This document shows positions 49,628 through 58,319 of a stretch of DNA of 64,000 nucleotides, piece after piece. Made by a program: the position numbers and the translations under genes. The stretch is taken from the NCBI GenBank assembly GCA_947259725.1, contig CAMYNM010000001.1, positions 1 to 64,000 on the forward strand, in the 5' to 3' direction. The notes below the pieces were generated by a model, which worked only from the letters and a program-made list of their open reading frames with translations, was not told the DNA's origin and searched no databases. Numbering within the stretch: the first letter of the stretch is position 1; the number at the start of each line of letters is the position of its first letter. The stretch comes from CALZIK01 sp945787635. Lineage in GTDB: Bacteria > Acidobacteriota > Thermoanaerobaculia > Multivoradales > JAHEKO01.

Positions 49628-50872
49628 CTACTCTCGCCAGGCCCGTGGATCCAGATCGTAGGGCAGGGGCGTCAGGTTCTCCGCGCCTTCGTCGGTCATC
49701 ACCAGAAGATCCTCGAGGCGAACTCCCCAGCCGGCTCGCGGGTCGTAGAGTCCAGGCTCGAGGGTGAAGACGTCGCCGGGCTCGAGTTCGCCCTCTCCGC
49801 CTTGCCCGGCCCGAAAGGAGGGCAGCTCGTGCAGCTCGAACCCGACGCCGTGCCCCAGGCCGTGAACGTATCCCGTGCGCGTCCCCGGTGACGAGCGCGC
49901 CGTCGGATGCCCCTGCGCCTCGAAAAGATCGCAAACCGCCCGCTGAAGGTCCCAACCCGCAACCCCCGGCGAGGAAGCCGCGCTCGCCGCTTCGAGCCCC
50001 CGGCGGCATAGATCGTGAGCTCGCGCGAGGTCCTCGCCGGGCTCACCGACGCAAAAGGTGCGCGTGCAATCGGCGAACAGGCGCCCGCGTGGATAGAGAT
50101 CGACGACCACCGCCTCCCCCACCCGCAGCCGGCGATCGTCCGCGCCCCGGGTGTGAGGAACCCCGGCCTCGGTACCGCAGGCCACGATGTTTCCTTCCGG
50201 CTGCCCGAGCCCATGCTCGGCAAGGGTGACCGCGATCTGGGCGCGCAGCACCCCCGCGGTCAACGGCTCGCCCTCGTGCGTGAGGCCCTCCCCGCCGCAC
50301 CCGGCGCCCGCGAGAGTCCCGGCGACACGGCGAAACGCGGCGCAGGTCCCTCGGGCGGCGCTCTTGATCTCGCGGATCTCGTCCACCGCCTTGCGCTTGC
50401 GCAGGCTCCGCACCAGCTGTTGGCCGTCGACGAAGTCGAAGCCGCGTCCGACGAGAGCCCGAGTGATCGCGTGCGCCTCGCCAGCAGGTGGATGTCCGGC
50501 GAGCGCGATACGACCGCCTTCCAGACCGCGGGCCTCGAGCGCGGGGACGAGCGCGCCCAGCCAGATCTCAAGCTGCGGAGCGTTACGCCGGCGTAGATCC
50601 GCCAACTCGATCGCGCCGAGGGCGGTCAACTCGAGACCGGTGCCACTTGCCTCGTCTCGCTCCATGTCCACCAGGTAGCCGAGAAGAGGCGGCGCCCCTG
50701 GGCGCCACAGCAAGAAGGACTGCCCCAGATGCGCGGCTCCGATGAACGCCGCAAGGTCGGGGTCGGCGCTCGACTTGGCTACGACCAGCAGAGCGTCCGC
50801 GTCGAGGCACCGCAGTAGGGCTTGCAGCCGTTCGCCACGAACCTCGAGCGATACGCCGCGGCCGGCGACCAT
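49628..50872 (-). CDS. M24-family Xaa-Pro aminopeptidase
   Basis: 414 residues from the ATG at 50870-50872; a longer frame overlapping the thioredoxin gene is not used. A creatinase-like N-terminal domain (about 1-155) is followed by a pita-bread domain with metal ligands in VVVDLYPRGRLFADCTR (two Asp), HGLGHGVGFELHELP (His), FTLEPGLYD (Glu) and VRLEDLLV (Glu). It removes N-terminal residues before proline. It is 5 bp downstream of trxA and directly abuts the VOC gene. Confidence 0.9.
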   Translation of the reverse strand: MVAGRGVSLEVRGERLQALLRCLDADALLVVAKSSADPDLAAFIGAAHLGQSFLLWRPGAPPLLGYLVDMERDEASGTGLELTALGAIELADLRRRNAPQLEIWLGALVPALEARGLEGGRIALAGHPPAGEAHAITRALVGRGFDFVDGQQLVRSLRKRKAVDEIREIKSAARGTCAAFRRVAGTLAGAGCGGEGLTHEGEPLTAGVLRAQIAVTLAEHGLGQPEGNIVACGTEAGVPHTRGADDRRLRVGEAVVVDLYPRGRLFADCTRTFCVGEPGEDLARAHDLCRRGLEAASAASSPGVAGWDLQRAVCDLFEAQGHPTARSSPGTRTGYVHGLGHGVGFELHELPSFRAGQGGEGELEPGDVFTLEPGLYDPRAGWGVRLEDLLVMTDEGAENLTPLPYDLDPRAWRE

Positions 50873-50877
50873 CGTGC

Positions 50878-51204
50878 CTAGGCGTTCTTGCTGATGAAGC
50901 TCTCGAAAGCCGTCTTGGGCATGGCGCCGAGCATCCGGTCCGCGACTTCGCCGCCTTTGAACAGGATGAAAGTGGGAATGCTCGAGACCCCGTATTTCAT
51001 TGCCAGATCCTGGTTTTCGTCGACGTTGAGCTTGGCGATCTGGACACCTTCGTTCTGGTCCGCAATCTCGTCCAGGACCGGAGCGACCATGCGACAGGGT
51101 CCGCACCACTCCGCCCAGAAATCCACCAAAACCGGCTTTGGAGAGCGGAGCACCGCGCTGTCAAAGTTCTCTTCGGTGAGCTCTACAATGTTTTCTGAGG
51201 ACAT
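50878..51204 (-). CDS. trxA: Thioredoxin
   Basis: 108 residues with active site FWAEWCGPCRMV (Cys34 and Cys37), cis-Pro in SIPTF and typical thioredoxin length. It has no signal sequence, so it is cytosolic. A GGGAGAG ribosome site precedes the ATG. M24 peptidase and VOC genes follow closely on the same strand. Confidence 0.96.
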   Translation of the reverse strand: MSSENIVELTEENFDSAVLRSPKPVLVDFWAEWCGPCRMVAPVLDEIADQNEGVQIAKLNVDENQDLAMKYGVSSIPTFILFKGGEVADRMLGAMPKTAFESFISKNA

Positions 51205-51310
51205 CTATTCTCTCCCTTTCCGCGCCAGATCGGGGCCAGCGCTCATCCGGGGTAACGCAATCGGTCGGCGGACAATTCCCGGCGCCGAGTCTAACCCACA
51301 AGCGGCCCTC

Positions 51311-52276
51311 CTAGACCACCTCGAGGGTCTCGCTTTGAGTTCGCTTGAAGTACCTTTTGGCGGCGCCCACATCCGACTCGATCTGCTCTTGCAGCAGCTC
51401 CAGCGACGGAAACGCCCGCTCTCCCCTCAGCCTCTTCAGAAACTCCACGAAGACCCTCCGGCCATATAGATCGCCGTCGAAGTCCAGCAGGTGGCACTCG
51501 ACGGTGGGAACCGAATCGACGTGAACTGTGGGCCTGACCCCGACATTGGCCACCGACGGCCGCAGCAGCGCCGGAGCTTGTCCTTCTTCGACTTGCACCA
51601 TCGTGACATAAACGCCGTGCGCGGGAAGCAACTCGTTGTCGTGGGCCAGATTGATCGTCGGCCAACCCAGTTGAGTCCCCTTGCCGGCGCCGTGCGACAC
51701 CAACCCGGTCACCTCGTAGGGCCGGCCGAGCATCCACTCGGCGACGTCGACGCGACCCATGGCGACAGCTTCGCGGATTCGCGTGCTGGAGATCGGCACG
51801 CCGCCGGCCTCGACCTCCTGAACGCCGTGGGCCGGATGCTCGTCTCCGCCCAGCTCCTGCAGCAACCGCAGGTCGCCCTCACGGCCTTTTCCGAAAACAA
51901 AGCCGGCGCCGACGTGAATCTCTCTGAGGTCCAGCCGCCCGTGAAGGAACTTCTCGACGAACTCTCTTGCCGGAGTCTCCGCGAAGGCATCGTCGAATCG
52001 AACGATCAAGAGCCAGTCGATGCCCGCCTCGGCCAGCAGACGCTGTTTCTGCTCGGGCGTCGTCAGGCTCCGCGGAGCCCGATCGGGCCACAGGACCCTG
52101 GCCGGATGAGGGGCGAAGGTGACTACCGCGGACGGGCGGCTCGAGCTAAGGGCGCGTTCGACCACGCGATCGAGGATCGCCCTTTGCCCGCGATGGATTC
52201 CGTCGTAGTTGCCGATCGTCGCGACCGCCCCACGCGGCAGGTCGGCGCGATTCCAAGCGTCCTCGAGGACCTTCAT
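51311..52276 (-). CDS. ribF: Bifunctional riboflavin kinase / FAD synthetase
   Basis: 321 residues. The N-terminal nucleotidyltransferase domain has IGNYDGIHRGQR and later SSTRIREAV. The C-terminal riboflavin kinase domain has GKGTQLGWPTINL, VYVTMVQV and NVGVRPTV. It makes FMN then FAD. Its ATG overlaps the rimO TGA by the ATGA junction, so the pair is coupled; trxA follows about 107 bp away. Confidence 0.95.
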   Translation of the reverse strand: MKVLEDAWNRADLPRGAVATIGNYDGIHRGQRAILDRVVERALSSSRPSAVVTFAPHPARVLWPDRAPRSLTTPEQKQRLLAEAGIDWLLIVRFDDAFAETPAREFVEKFLHGRLDLREIHVGAGFVFGKGREGDLRLLQELGGDEHPAHGVQEVEAGGVPISSTRIREAVAMGRVDVAEWMLGRPYEVTGLVSHGAGKGTQLGWPTINLAHDNELLPAHGVYVTMVQVEEGQAPALLRPSVANVGVRPTVHVDSVPTVECHLLDFDGDLYGRRVFVEFLKRLRGERAFPSLELLQEQIESDVGAAKRYFKRTQSETLEVV

Positions 52277-53667
52277 GCGAGACCGGCTGCGGTCTCCGCG
52301 ACCGTCACGCGCTCAGCTTTGGCTGGCACGATCTTCCCGACCAGATCATCGGCGAAGGCCTCGGTTATCTCCACCTCGACCAAGCCGGGTGGATCGACGA
52401 AGCCGTCGTTGATCAGCAGCCGCCCGTCGATCTCGGGAGCCATGCCGTGGTGACGGCCCTCGAGCAGATGCTCGGTCTCGCTGCACGGGCCCTCGACCAG
52501 GACTCGGAGGGTCGTGCCCAACAAACGCTCGCGCCGCTCGAGAGAGATCGGGCGCTGCAGCTCCAGAAGCTCGCCGTAGCGCCGTTCCGCGGTCGCTCTC
52601 GGCACTCGCGACGCCAACTCGGCGGACGGTGTGTCCTCCTGAGGGCTGAAAACGAAACCACCCAGGTGATCAAAGCGAGCCTGCTCGACAAACCGAAGCA
52701 GGTGGTCGAAGTGCTCACGGGTCTCGCCGGGAAAGCCGACGATGAACGTCGAACGCAGGAAGATGTCGGGGGCAAGCTCGCGAGCTCTGGCAAGCTGATC
52801 CAGATACCGCTCCGCCGTGCCGCCGCGCTTCATGGCTCGGAGAATCTCGGGATGAGAATGCTGGAGGGGCATGTCCACGTAGGACACGAATCGCTCCTCG
52901 GCGCCCATCAGGCGCAGCAGGTCGTCGTCGAGGGTGGTCGGATAGGCGTAGAGGAAGCGGATCCAGGGGATCTCGGTTTCGGCGAGAAGCGATTCGACGA
53001 GCCTGACCATGCCGTGGCGGCCGAGCCCGAGGTCCTCGCCGTAGCGAGTCGTGTCCTGGGCGACCAGGCAGATCTCCAGAGCGCCGGCCTCGCCGAGCTG
53101 CCTGGCTTCGGTGACCAGACTTTCGACCGAACGGCTCCGGAACCGGCCTCGCCACAGCGGAATCGCGCAGAAGGTGCACGGATTGTTGCAGCCCTCGGCT
53201 ACCTTCAAGTAGCCGTAGCCGCGCGTCGTGAGCTTCCGGGGCGCGGTATGGTCGAACACCGCGTGCGACGGAGTGGGCGGTCCGGCCTGGCCGACCCCGC
53301 CCGAAGGGCCGAGCTCGACCAGCGATCCCACTGCTCTCAGGTCGTCGAGCCCGATGAAGCCGTCGATCTCCGGGATCTCGCGGGCCAGTTCCTCGCCATG
53401 ACGATTGACCATGCAGCCGGCGACCAGGAGCTTGCCGATGGTGTCCTTTCGGCCGGCGATCTCCAGAATCGCCTCGATCGACTCCTCCTTGGCCTCATCG
53501 ATGAAGCCGCAGGTGTTGACGATCACGGTCTGCGCTTCGTCCACGTCGCTCACCAGGGTGTAGCCCTGGCGCTCGAGCTCACCCAACATGATCTCGCTAT
53601 CGACCCGGTTCTTCGGGCACCCCAGGCTGATCAGCCCGACGCGGTCGCTCTTGCTCGGTACGCTCAT
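52273..53667 (-). CDS. rimO: Ribosomal protein S12 methylthiotransferase
   Basis: 464 residues. An N-terminal MTTase domain opens VGLISLGCPKNRVDSEIMLG and has cluster-binding cysteines. The radical SAM cluster motif is CNNPCTFCAIP, and there is a C-terminal TRAM domain (about 400-455). RimO adds a methylthio group to an Asp of ribosomal protein S12. The SLGCPKNRVDSE start separates it from MiaB. It is divergent from the methyltransferase gene across 40 bp. Confidence 0.95.
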   Translation of the reverse strand: MSVPSKSDRVGLISLGCPKNRVDSEIMLGELERQGYTLVSDVDEAQTVIVNTCGFIDEAKEESIEAILEIAGRKDTIGKLLVAGCMVNRHGEELAREIPEIDGFIGLDDLRAVGSLVELGPSGGVGQAGPPTPSHAVFDHTAPRKLTTRGYGYLKVAEGCNNPCTFCAIPLWRGRFRSRSVESLVTEARQLGEAGALEICLVAQDTTRYGEDLGLGRHGMVRLVESLLAETEIPWIRFLYAYPTTLDDDLLRLMGAEERFVSYVDMPLQHSHPEILRAMKRGGTAERYLDQLARARELAPDIFLRSTFIVGFPGETREHFDHLLRFVEQARFDHLGGFVFSPQEDTPSAELASRVPRATAERRYGELLELQRPISLERRERLLGTTLRVLVEGPCSETEHLLEGRHHGMAPEIDGRLLINDGFVDPPGLVEVEITEAFADDLVGKIVPAKAERVTVAETAAGLA

Positions 53668-53707
53668 CGCAGCGCGAAAGTCTACCAGCTGTATCCTCTA
53701 CTCCAGC

Positions 53708-54742
53708 ATGCACTCGCTCCCCGAGGCCATCATTCGTTGGCGAGCCAGCAGGGCGATCGAGCGACGCCTCAAGGCGATCCGGCCCCACCCCGACCAGGCG
53801 CCTTCGTCGCGGCGCGACGAGGCCTTGGCCATGCCCGGCCCGCGGGTGGCGGCCTCGCCCGCTTCCGCGAGGCTCGAGCGCGGGAAGCTCCCCGTCGAGT
53901 TCTGGAAAACGGTCCTCGGCCGGTATTGCAGCGGCGCGACCGGCTTTTGGCCCCGATGGGCGAAAGACACCGATCGGGCGGAGTCTGAGTGGCTCGAGCT
54001 GGTCGCTGGGCGCGCCGAGCTGGCCGCCGGGCAGCGTGTGCTGGAGGTGGGCACGAGCCTCGGCGCCATCGCCCGCTGGGCCGAGGGGGAGCTACCCGGG
54101 ATGGAGTTCACGCTCATGGCGTCGGATCCGGCCTCCGAAACCCTGCTGCGCAGCGTGATCGCCTCTCACGGAACCGACGCCGCCCGGCTGGCGAGCTCCG
54201 CGGCCGCTGACCCGGTCGCCGGCGGTGGGTTCGACCGCATTCTGGTTGTCGAGGCGTTCACCGGAGCGGCCGACCCGGTGGCCCTGCTGCGGCGGCTGCT
54301 CTCCTTGCTGGCGCCCGGCGGCCGCCTCTTCGTTCAACTGGTCTGTCACTGGCGCCGGTCGTATGTCTTCGAGCGCGGCGACGAGCACCGCTGGATGCTC
54401 TTCGACACCCCCGACGGCGCGATCATGCCCGGCGATGAAGAACTCAGCTCGATCCTGCGCACCGAGTTCATGATCCTGGACCGCTGGGAGCTGAGCGGCG
54501 AGCACTGCGAGCGCACGGTGCGCGCCTGGAGAGCGCGCATGGACCAGAACCGGCCGAGGCTGAAGAAGGTCCTCGCGCGGGCCGGCGATCCCCGTCCCGC
54601 GCGTACCCTGCGCGCCTGGCGTGCGGCACTGGTTGCCCAAGAGGTTATGTTCGGCTTCCGGGAAGGCCAGGAATGGGCGGTGACGCAGATGCTGCTGGCC
54701 GCTGACCCCGTAGCGACGAGCCGGACTGCTAGCGCTTCCTAG
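53708..54742 (+). CDS. SAM-dependent methyltransferase, CFA-synthase/coclaurine N-methyltransferase-like
   Basis: 344 residues from the ATG at 53708; a longer frame from 53588 lies within rimO antisense. A short helical N-terminus is followed by the methyltransferase core with motif I VLEVGTSLGAIARW, post-I FTLMASDP and a RLFVQLVCHW segment. FWKTVLGRYCSGATGFWPRW resembles the CFAS/CoNMT group, which methylates lipids or amines. It overlaps the MarR gene stop by 14 bp in convergent orientation. Confidence 0.75.
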   Translation: MHSLPEAIIRWRASRAIERRLKAIRPHPDQAPSSRRDEALAMPGPRVAASPASARLERGKLPVEFWKTVLGRYCSGATGFWPRWAKDTDRAESEWLELVAGRAELAAGQRVLEVGTSLGAIARWAEGELPGMEFTLMASDPASETLLRSVIASHGTDAARLASSAAADPVAGGGFDRILVVEAFTGAADPVALLRRLLSLLAPGGRLFVQLVCHWRRSYVFERGDEHRWMLFDTPDGAIMPGDEELSSILRTEFMILDRWELSGEHCERTVRAWRARMDQNRPRLKKVLARAGDPRPARTLRAWRAALVAQEVMFGFREGQEWAVTQMLLAADPVATSRTASAS

Positions 54743-55235
54743 CCAGTCGTGACCAGAGGTCGCCTTCGAAGGCCGCCTTGAGGCTCTTCAACACCCTCGT
54801 GGCGGTGTGGATGTCCTCGAGCGGAATACCGCGGGAGAGCTCAGGCAGGATCTTGGCTTCCCGTCGAGCGGTCGCTTTCGCGACCGCTCGGCCGACCTTC
54901 GTGATCCGCACCATCCGCGACCTCTTGTGGGCAGGGTTCGCGACAAGCTCGACCAATTCGTCCGCCTCCAAGCCATTGACCAGTTTCTGGATGTGCTGTC
55001 GCGACACCGCCCGCAATCGCGCCATCTGCGGCACGGTCTGCGGGCCACCGCTCGACAGGCTCTTCAGAATGCTCCTGCGACCCGCCGATTGCGCGCCCTC
55101 GCCCAGCATCTCGGCGGCCGCCTTGCGCATCCGGAAGTAAAGGAGTGCCGTCGTAAAGGTGAGCTCGTCGACCGCCGCTCGGCGCGCGGCATCGCCGGCC
55201 CTTCGCCTACCAGACGTTTTTCGAATCGCCTTCAT
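54729..55235 (-). CDS. MarR-family transcriptional regulator
   Basis: 168 residues from the ATG at 55233-55235; a longer in-frame start to 55337 overlaps the upstream gene. A winged-helix DNA-binding core (about 60-125) reads QTVPQMARLRAVSRQHIQKLVNGLEADELVELVANPAHKR. It lies 71 bp downstream of the ICMT-like membrane methyltransferase gene on the same strand. The palindromes at 56463-56500 in front of that gene are its likely operator; this is inferred from position. Confidence 0.85.
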   Translation of the reverse strand: MKAIRKTSGRRRAGDAARRAAVDELTFTTALLYFRMRKAAAEMLGEGAQSAGRRSILKSLSSGGPQTVPQMARLRAVSRQHIQKLVNGLEADELVELVANPAHKRSRMVRITKVGRAVAKATARREAKILPELSRGIPLEDIHTATRVLKSLKAAFEGDLWSRLARKR

Positions 55236-55306
55236 CAGATCGCGTCGTCTTTGGGAAGGGTGCTTGCACCTCGAGCTCCGGTCATGATTCGAGTCCTTCT
55301 TGTTGA

Positions 55307-56434
55307 TCAGTAGAGCGGCGTCGGAATGTCGCCCCACACGACGCTTTCCGGCGGGCTCTCGACGGCCGTCACCTCGTTCCGGTGCAGATCAACTCGCACT
55401 CGGAGCACAGGTTCGCGCCCGTAGGCGGTCGTGACGATCTCGCGACCTCGGCTTTCGGGTCGATGGGTCCTCGCCTTGGTGAACAGCACCTTGTAGACGC
55501 CCCTTTCGAAGTCGGGCGGTGTCGTGTGCCCGCCGCGGTGCTCGGCGGGAATCTCCTCCCAGCTCTCGAGAGGCAGGTCGGGCAGATGCCAACTCGCCGG
55601 CACCACATAGACCAGCCAGCCGGAGCTTCCGCCGGCTGCCTCCAAGCGATCCCGAACCGCGGGATCGCTGGTCGCGAGCTGATGGGCGCTGCGTAGATCA
55701 TCCGCTTCGAGGACCGCCGGAGACAGGATCGCCGCGTTGTCCGTATAGAACGAAGAGACGTGGGAGAGGGAGTACCCACGCAACGCACCGGCTGCCGCCG
55801 CGGCTACGACGATGGCGAGCACGTACGTAGCCACCAGGGCGATCGGGCGTCTCGCCCAGGCGGGAGCCGACGGGATCCAGGAGGTCAGCCGGGCAGGGCC
55901 CAAGAAGCCAACCCTGCTCATGTACTCGCGATAGCTCTCTCCGTATTTCTCCACGCACTGCTGCTCTTCCCAGCGCGCCAGCAGGAAGTAGAGAAACAGC
56001 ATCGTGACAAACGCCAAGAGCACCAGGAATCGCGGCCAGATCAGGAGCACGCCAAAGCCGAGAACTGCAAGGGCCAGGTACTGGGGGTGTCTGCTGATTC
56101 GGTAGAGACCCCCGGTCACTTCGCGGCGCAAAAACAGCTTGGCGCCGTAGATCTGCACCACGCCGAGCACAAAGAACAGCAAGCCGATGCCGGCGAATCG
56201 GAAGCCCCAGAGCTTGAGTGAATCAAGAATCGGACTCGTGGTCATCGACACGTGCGGCAGGAAAAAACCGGTCAGCCACGCGGTGGCCGGCCAGCGGTGA
56301 AACAAGTTCAGCACATCTCCATATGACGAGTAGAAATACAGCGCAAACGGGCTGATCATGAACAGGAACTCGAAGCCGATGATGATGTAGAAGCCCCAGA
56401 CAGCGGGTTTCAGCAACTTTCGATAGAACGACAT
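55307..56434 (-). CDS. ICMT/PEMT-type membrane methyltransferase with C-terminal domain
   Basis: 375 residues from the ATG at 56432-56434, chosen because GGAGG lies 9 bp upstream; ATG at 56461 is in frame but lacks a ribosome site. About five or six helices include the isoprenylcysteine-methyltransferase-like motif YRISRHPQYLALAVL and EEQQCVEKYGESYREYMSRV. After another helix (about 205-225) a soluble C-terminal domain of about 150 residues follows (WLVYVVPASWHLPDLP). The family methylates lipids or isoprenylated cysteines; the substrate here is unknown. The MarR gene follows on the same strand. Confidence 0.82.
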   Translation of the reverse strand: MSFYRKLLKPAVWGFYIIIGFEFLFMISPFALYFYSSYGDVLNLFHRWPATAWLTGFFLPHVSMTTSPILDSLKLWGFRFAGIGLLFFVLGVVQIYGAKLFLRREVTGGLYRISRHPQYLALAVLGFGVLLIWPRFLVLLAFVTMLFLYFLLARWEEQQCVEKYGESYREYMSRVGFLGPARLTSWIPSAPAWARRPIALVATYVLAIVVAAAAAGALRGYSLSHVSSFYTDNAAILSPAVLEADDLRSAHQLATSDPAVRDRLEAAGGSSGWLVYVVPASWHLPDLPLESWEEIPAEHRGGHTTPPDFERGVYKVLFTKARTHRPESRGREIVTTAYGREPVLRVRVDLHRNEVTAVESPPESVVWGDIPTPLY

Positions 56435-56462
56435 CAGGCTGGCCCTCCGGATAGAATCCATT

Positions 56463-56500
56463 ATGACAACTTATATGTCAATACGACAAATACTTGTCAT
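56463..56500. promoter_or_regulatory. Multiple TGTCA half-sites upstream of the ICMT-like gene
   Basis: ATGACA (56463-56468) pairs with TGTCAT (56495-56500). A second TGTCA lies at 56476-56480, and GACAA-ATAC-TTGTC at 56485-56498 is a perfect inverted repeat. The patch is AT-rich. On the minus strand a CATAAT -10 box with TTGTCG 18 bp upstream overlaps it, a typical position for a MarR repressor. Confidence 0.5.
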
Positions 56501-56717
56501 TTGTTCCACTTCTGCTCCGGATTTCGAGTGGCGATGTTCCCAATCAGGGTGCTCGTCCACCAGCCGGGACCGCGCTTGCCGCGCTGCCGACGATGGAACG
56601 GAGGGGAAAACCGACGCCTAGGAATGGCGTCTCCAATCCGTTACCATCCAAGCCCGGTAGCCGACGCGTCCCGCCTTCCGGCTTCACACGCCAGACAATT
56701 CGGAGGTCCCTTTGCCT

Positions 56718-58319
56718 ATGAAATGCACACGAGCTTGCGCGTGGGGATTCGCCCTGACGGCACTGGTCGCGGCGGGAGCCGCCCAGGCCCGCGGACCGGC
56801 AGTCCACGCACTGACCGACGTCCGCATCGTCGTTGCCCCGGGCCAGACGATCGAGAAGGGCACGGTCGTCATCCGCGACGGCGTCATCGTGGCGGTCGGA
56901 GCCGACGTGGCTCCGCCAGCCGATGCGCGGATCTGGGAACACACCGATCTCACCGTCTATCCGGGCTTGATCGACGCCTACGTCGAGCGCTCGTGGCCCC
57001 GAAAGAAGGACGACGAAGCCGCCGACGGCGGTCACGAGAACGCGCTGGTTCGGCCGGAGCGCGCCATCACGGTGCACGGAGTCGATGACGGAACCGCCAA
57101 GAAACTGCGCGAGGCGGGCTTCACGACGGTGGCGGTCGCTCCCGAGGACGGGCTGTTTCGCGGCCGCAGTGCGATCCTGAATCTCGGCGACGGCGGGCCC
57201 GATCAGAACCTCCTGAGGGCCAGCCACGCGCAAAACGTGACCTTCGCGACGACCGGCGGCTTCGGCAACGGTTATCCGGGCTCGCTCATGGGGAGCGTGG
57301 CCCTGTTTCGCCAGACACTCCTGGACGCCCGCTGGCAGGAAAAAGCCTGGAGCGCTTACTCCGCCAATCCCGCCCAGAAACGACCCCCGATGAATACCGC
57401 CCTTGCCGCCCTGGCCGACGTGGCGGGCGGACGCGAGCTCGTGGTCCTCGAGGGAGACGACGCGCTCGACGCGCTGCGCAGCGCCTCGATGATCGGGGAG
57501 TTCGGCCTCAAGGCCCACCTCGTGGGAAGTGGCGACGAGTACAAGTGGCTCGACGAGGTTGCCGCGATCGGCGTTCCGCTCATCGTTCCGCTCAACCTCC
57601 CCGACCTTCCCGACCCTCCGAAAGAAGACGACATGGTGCTCTCCCTCGAGGAGCTTCGGCACTGGGATCAGGCCCCGGGCAACCCCAAGGCTCTCCTCGA
57701 CGCCGGCGTGACCGTCGCGCTCACCGCGCACGGACTCGACGATCCCAAGAAGATTCTCAGCAACCTATGGCAGGCGACCGATCGCGGCGGCCTGAGCGCC
57801 GACGAGGCTCTGGCCCTGGTTACCACCGCTCCGGCCGGATTGCTCGAGATCTCCGATCGCGCGGGCACCGTCGCCAAAGGCAAGATGGCCAATCTCGTGG
57901 TCGTCGAGGGCGACCTCTTCACCGAGAAGCCCAAGGTGCGGGAGGTCTGGGTGGACGGGCACCGTTTCGAGATCAAGGAATCCAAGCCCGCCGAGATCGA
58001 GCCCGCCGGCACCTGGAACCTGACGGTGACCACCGGTGACGGCCAGACCCTGCCCGCGGTCATGGTGCTGACCGGCGACGCGGCCAACCTCAGCGGCACG
58101 ATCAGCGACCCGGATGGCAACCAGGTTCCACTCTCGAGCGCCTCGGTCTCGGGAATGCGCCTGGAGATCGTCTTCGACGGAACGGCCTACGGCATGCCGG
58201 GCGACATCGAGTTCACGATGGACATCGAGGGCGACAGCGGCTCGGGCAGCGGCACCTCCCCCGCCGGTGAGTTCACCATCAAAGGACAACGTTCCGAGAC
58301 TCCGGAGGTGATCCGATGA
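56718..58319 (+). CDS. Exported amidohydrolase-fold protein lacking the HxH motif
   Basis: 533 residues from the ATG at 56718 (TTG at 56712 is an alternative, with GGAGG 5 bp before it). Signal peptide FALTALVAAGAAQA. Amidohydrolase composite fold: VHALTDVRIVVAPGQTIEKGTVVIRDG, then GLIDAYVERSW where active enzymes have GLIDAHxH. The later KMANLVVVEGDLF is a normal beta-sandwich closer. Loss of the HxH metal pair suggests a non-catalytic or altered role. The last 100 residues are a beta-rich add-on. First of a four-gene operon; it overlaps the next gene by 4 bp. Confidence 0.85.
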   Translation: MKCTRACAWGFALTALVAAGAAQARGPAVHALTDVRIVVAPGQTIEKGTVVIRDGVIVAVGADVAPPADARIWEHTDLTVYPGLIDAYVERSWPRKKDDEAADGGHENALVRPERAITVHGVDDGTAKKLREAGFTTVAVAPEDGLFRGRSAILNLGDGGPDQNLLRASHAQNVTFATTGGFGNGYPGSLMGSVALFRQTLLDARWQEKAWSAYSANPAQKRPPMNTALAALADVAGGRELVVLEGDDALDALRSASMIGEFGLKAHLVGSGDEYKWLDEVAAIGVPLIVPLNLPDLPDPPKEDDMVLSLEELRHWDQAPGNPKALLDAGVTVALTAHGLDDPKKILSNLWQATDRGGLSADEALALVTTAPAGLLEISDRAGTVAKGKMANLVVVEGDLFTEKPKVREVWVDGHRFEIKESKPAEIEPAGTWNLTVTTGDGQTLPAVMVLTGDAANLSGTISDPDGNQVPLSSASVSGMRLEIVFDGTAYGMPGDIEFTMDIEGDSGSGSGTSPAGEFTIKGQRSETPEVIR

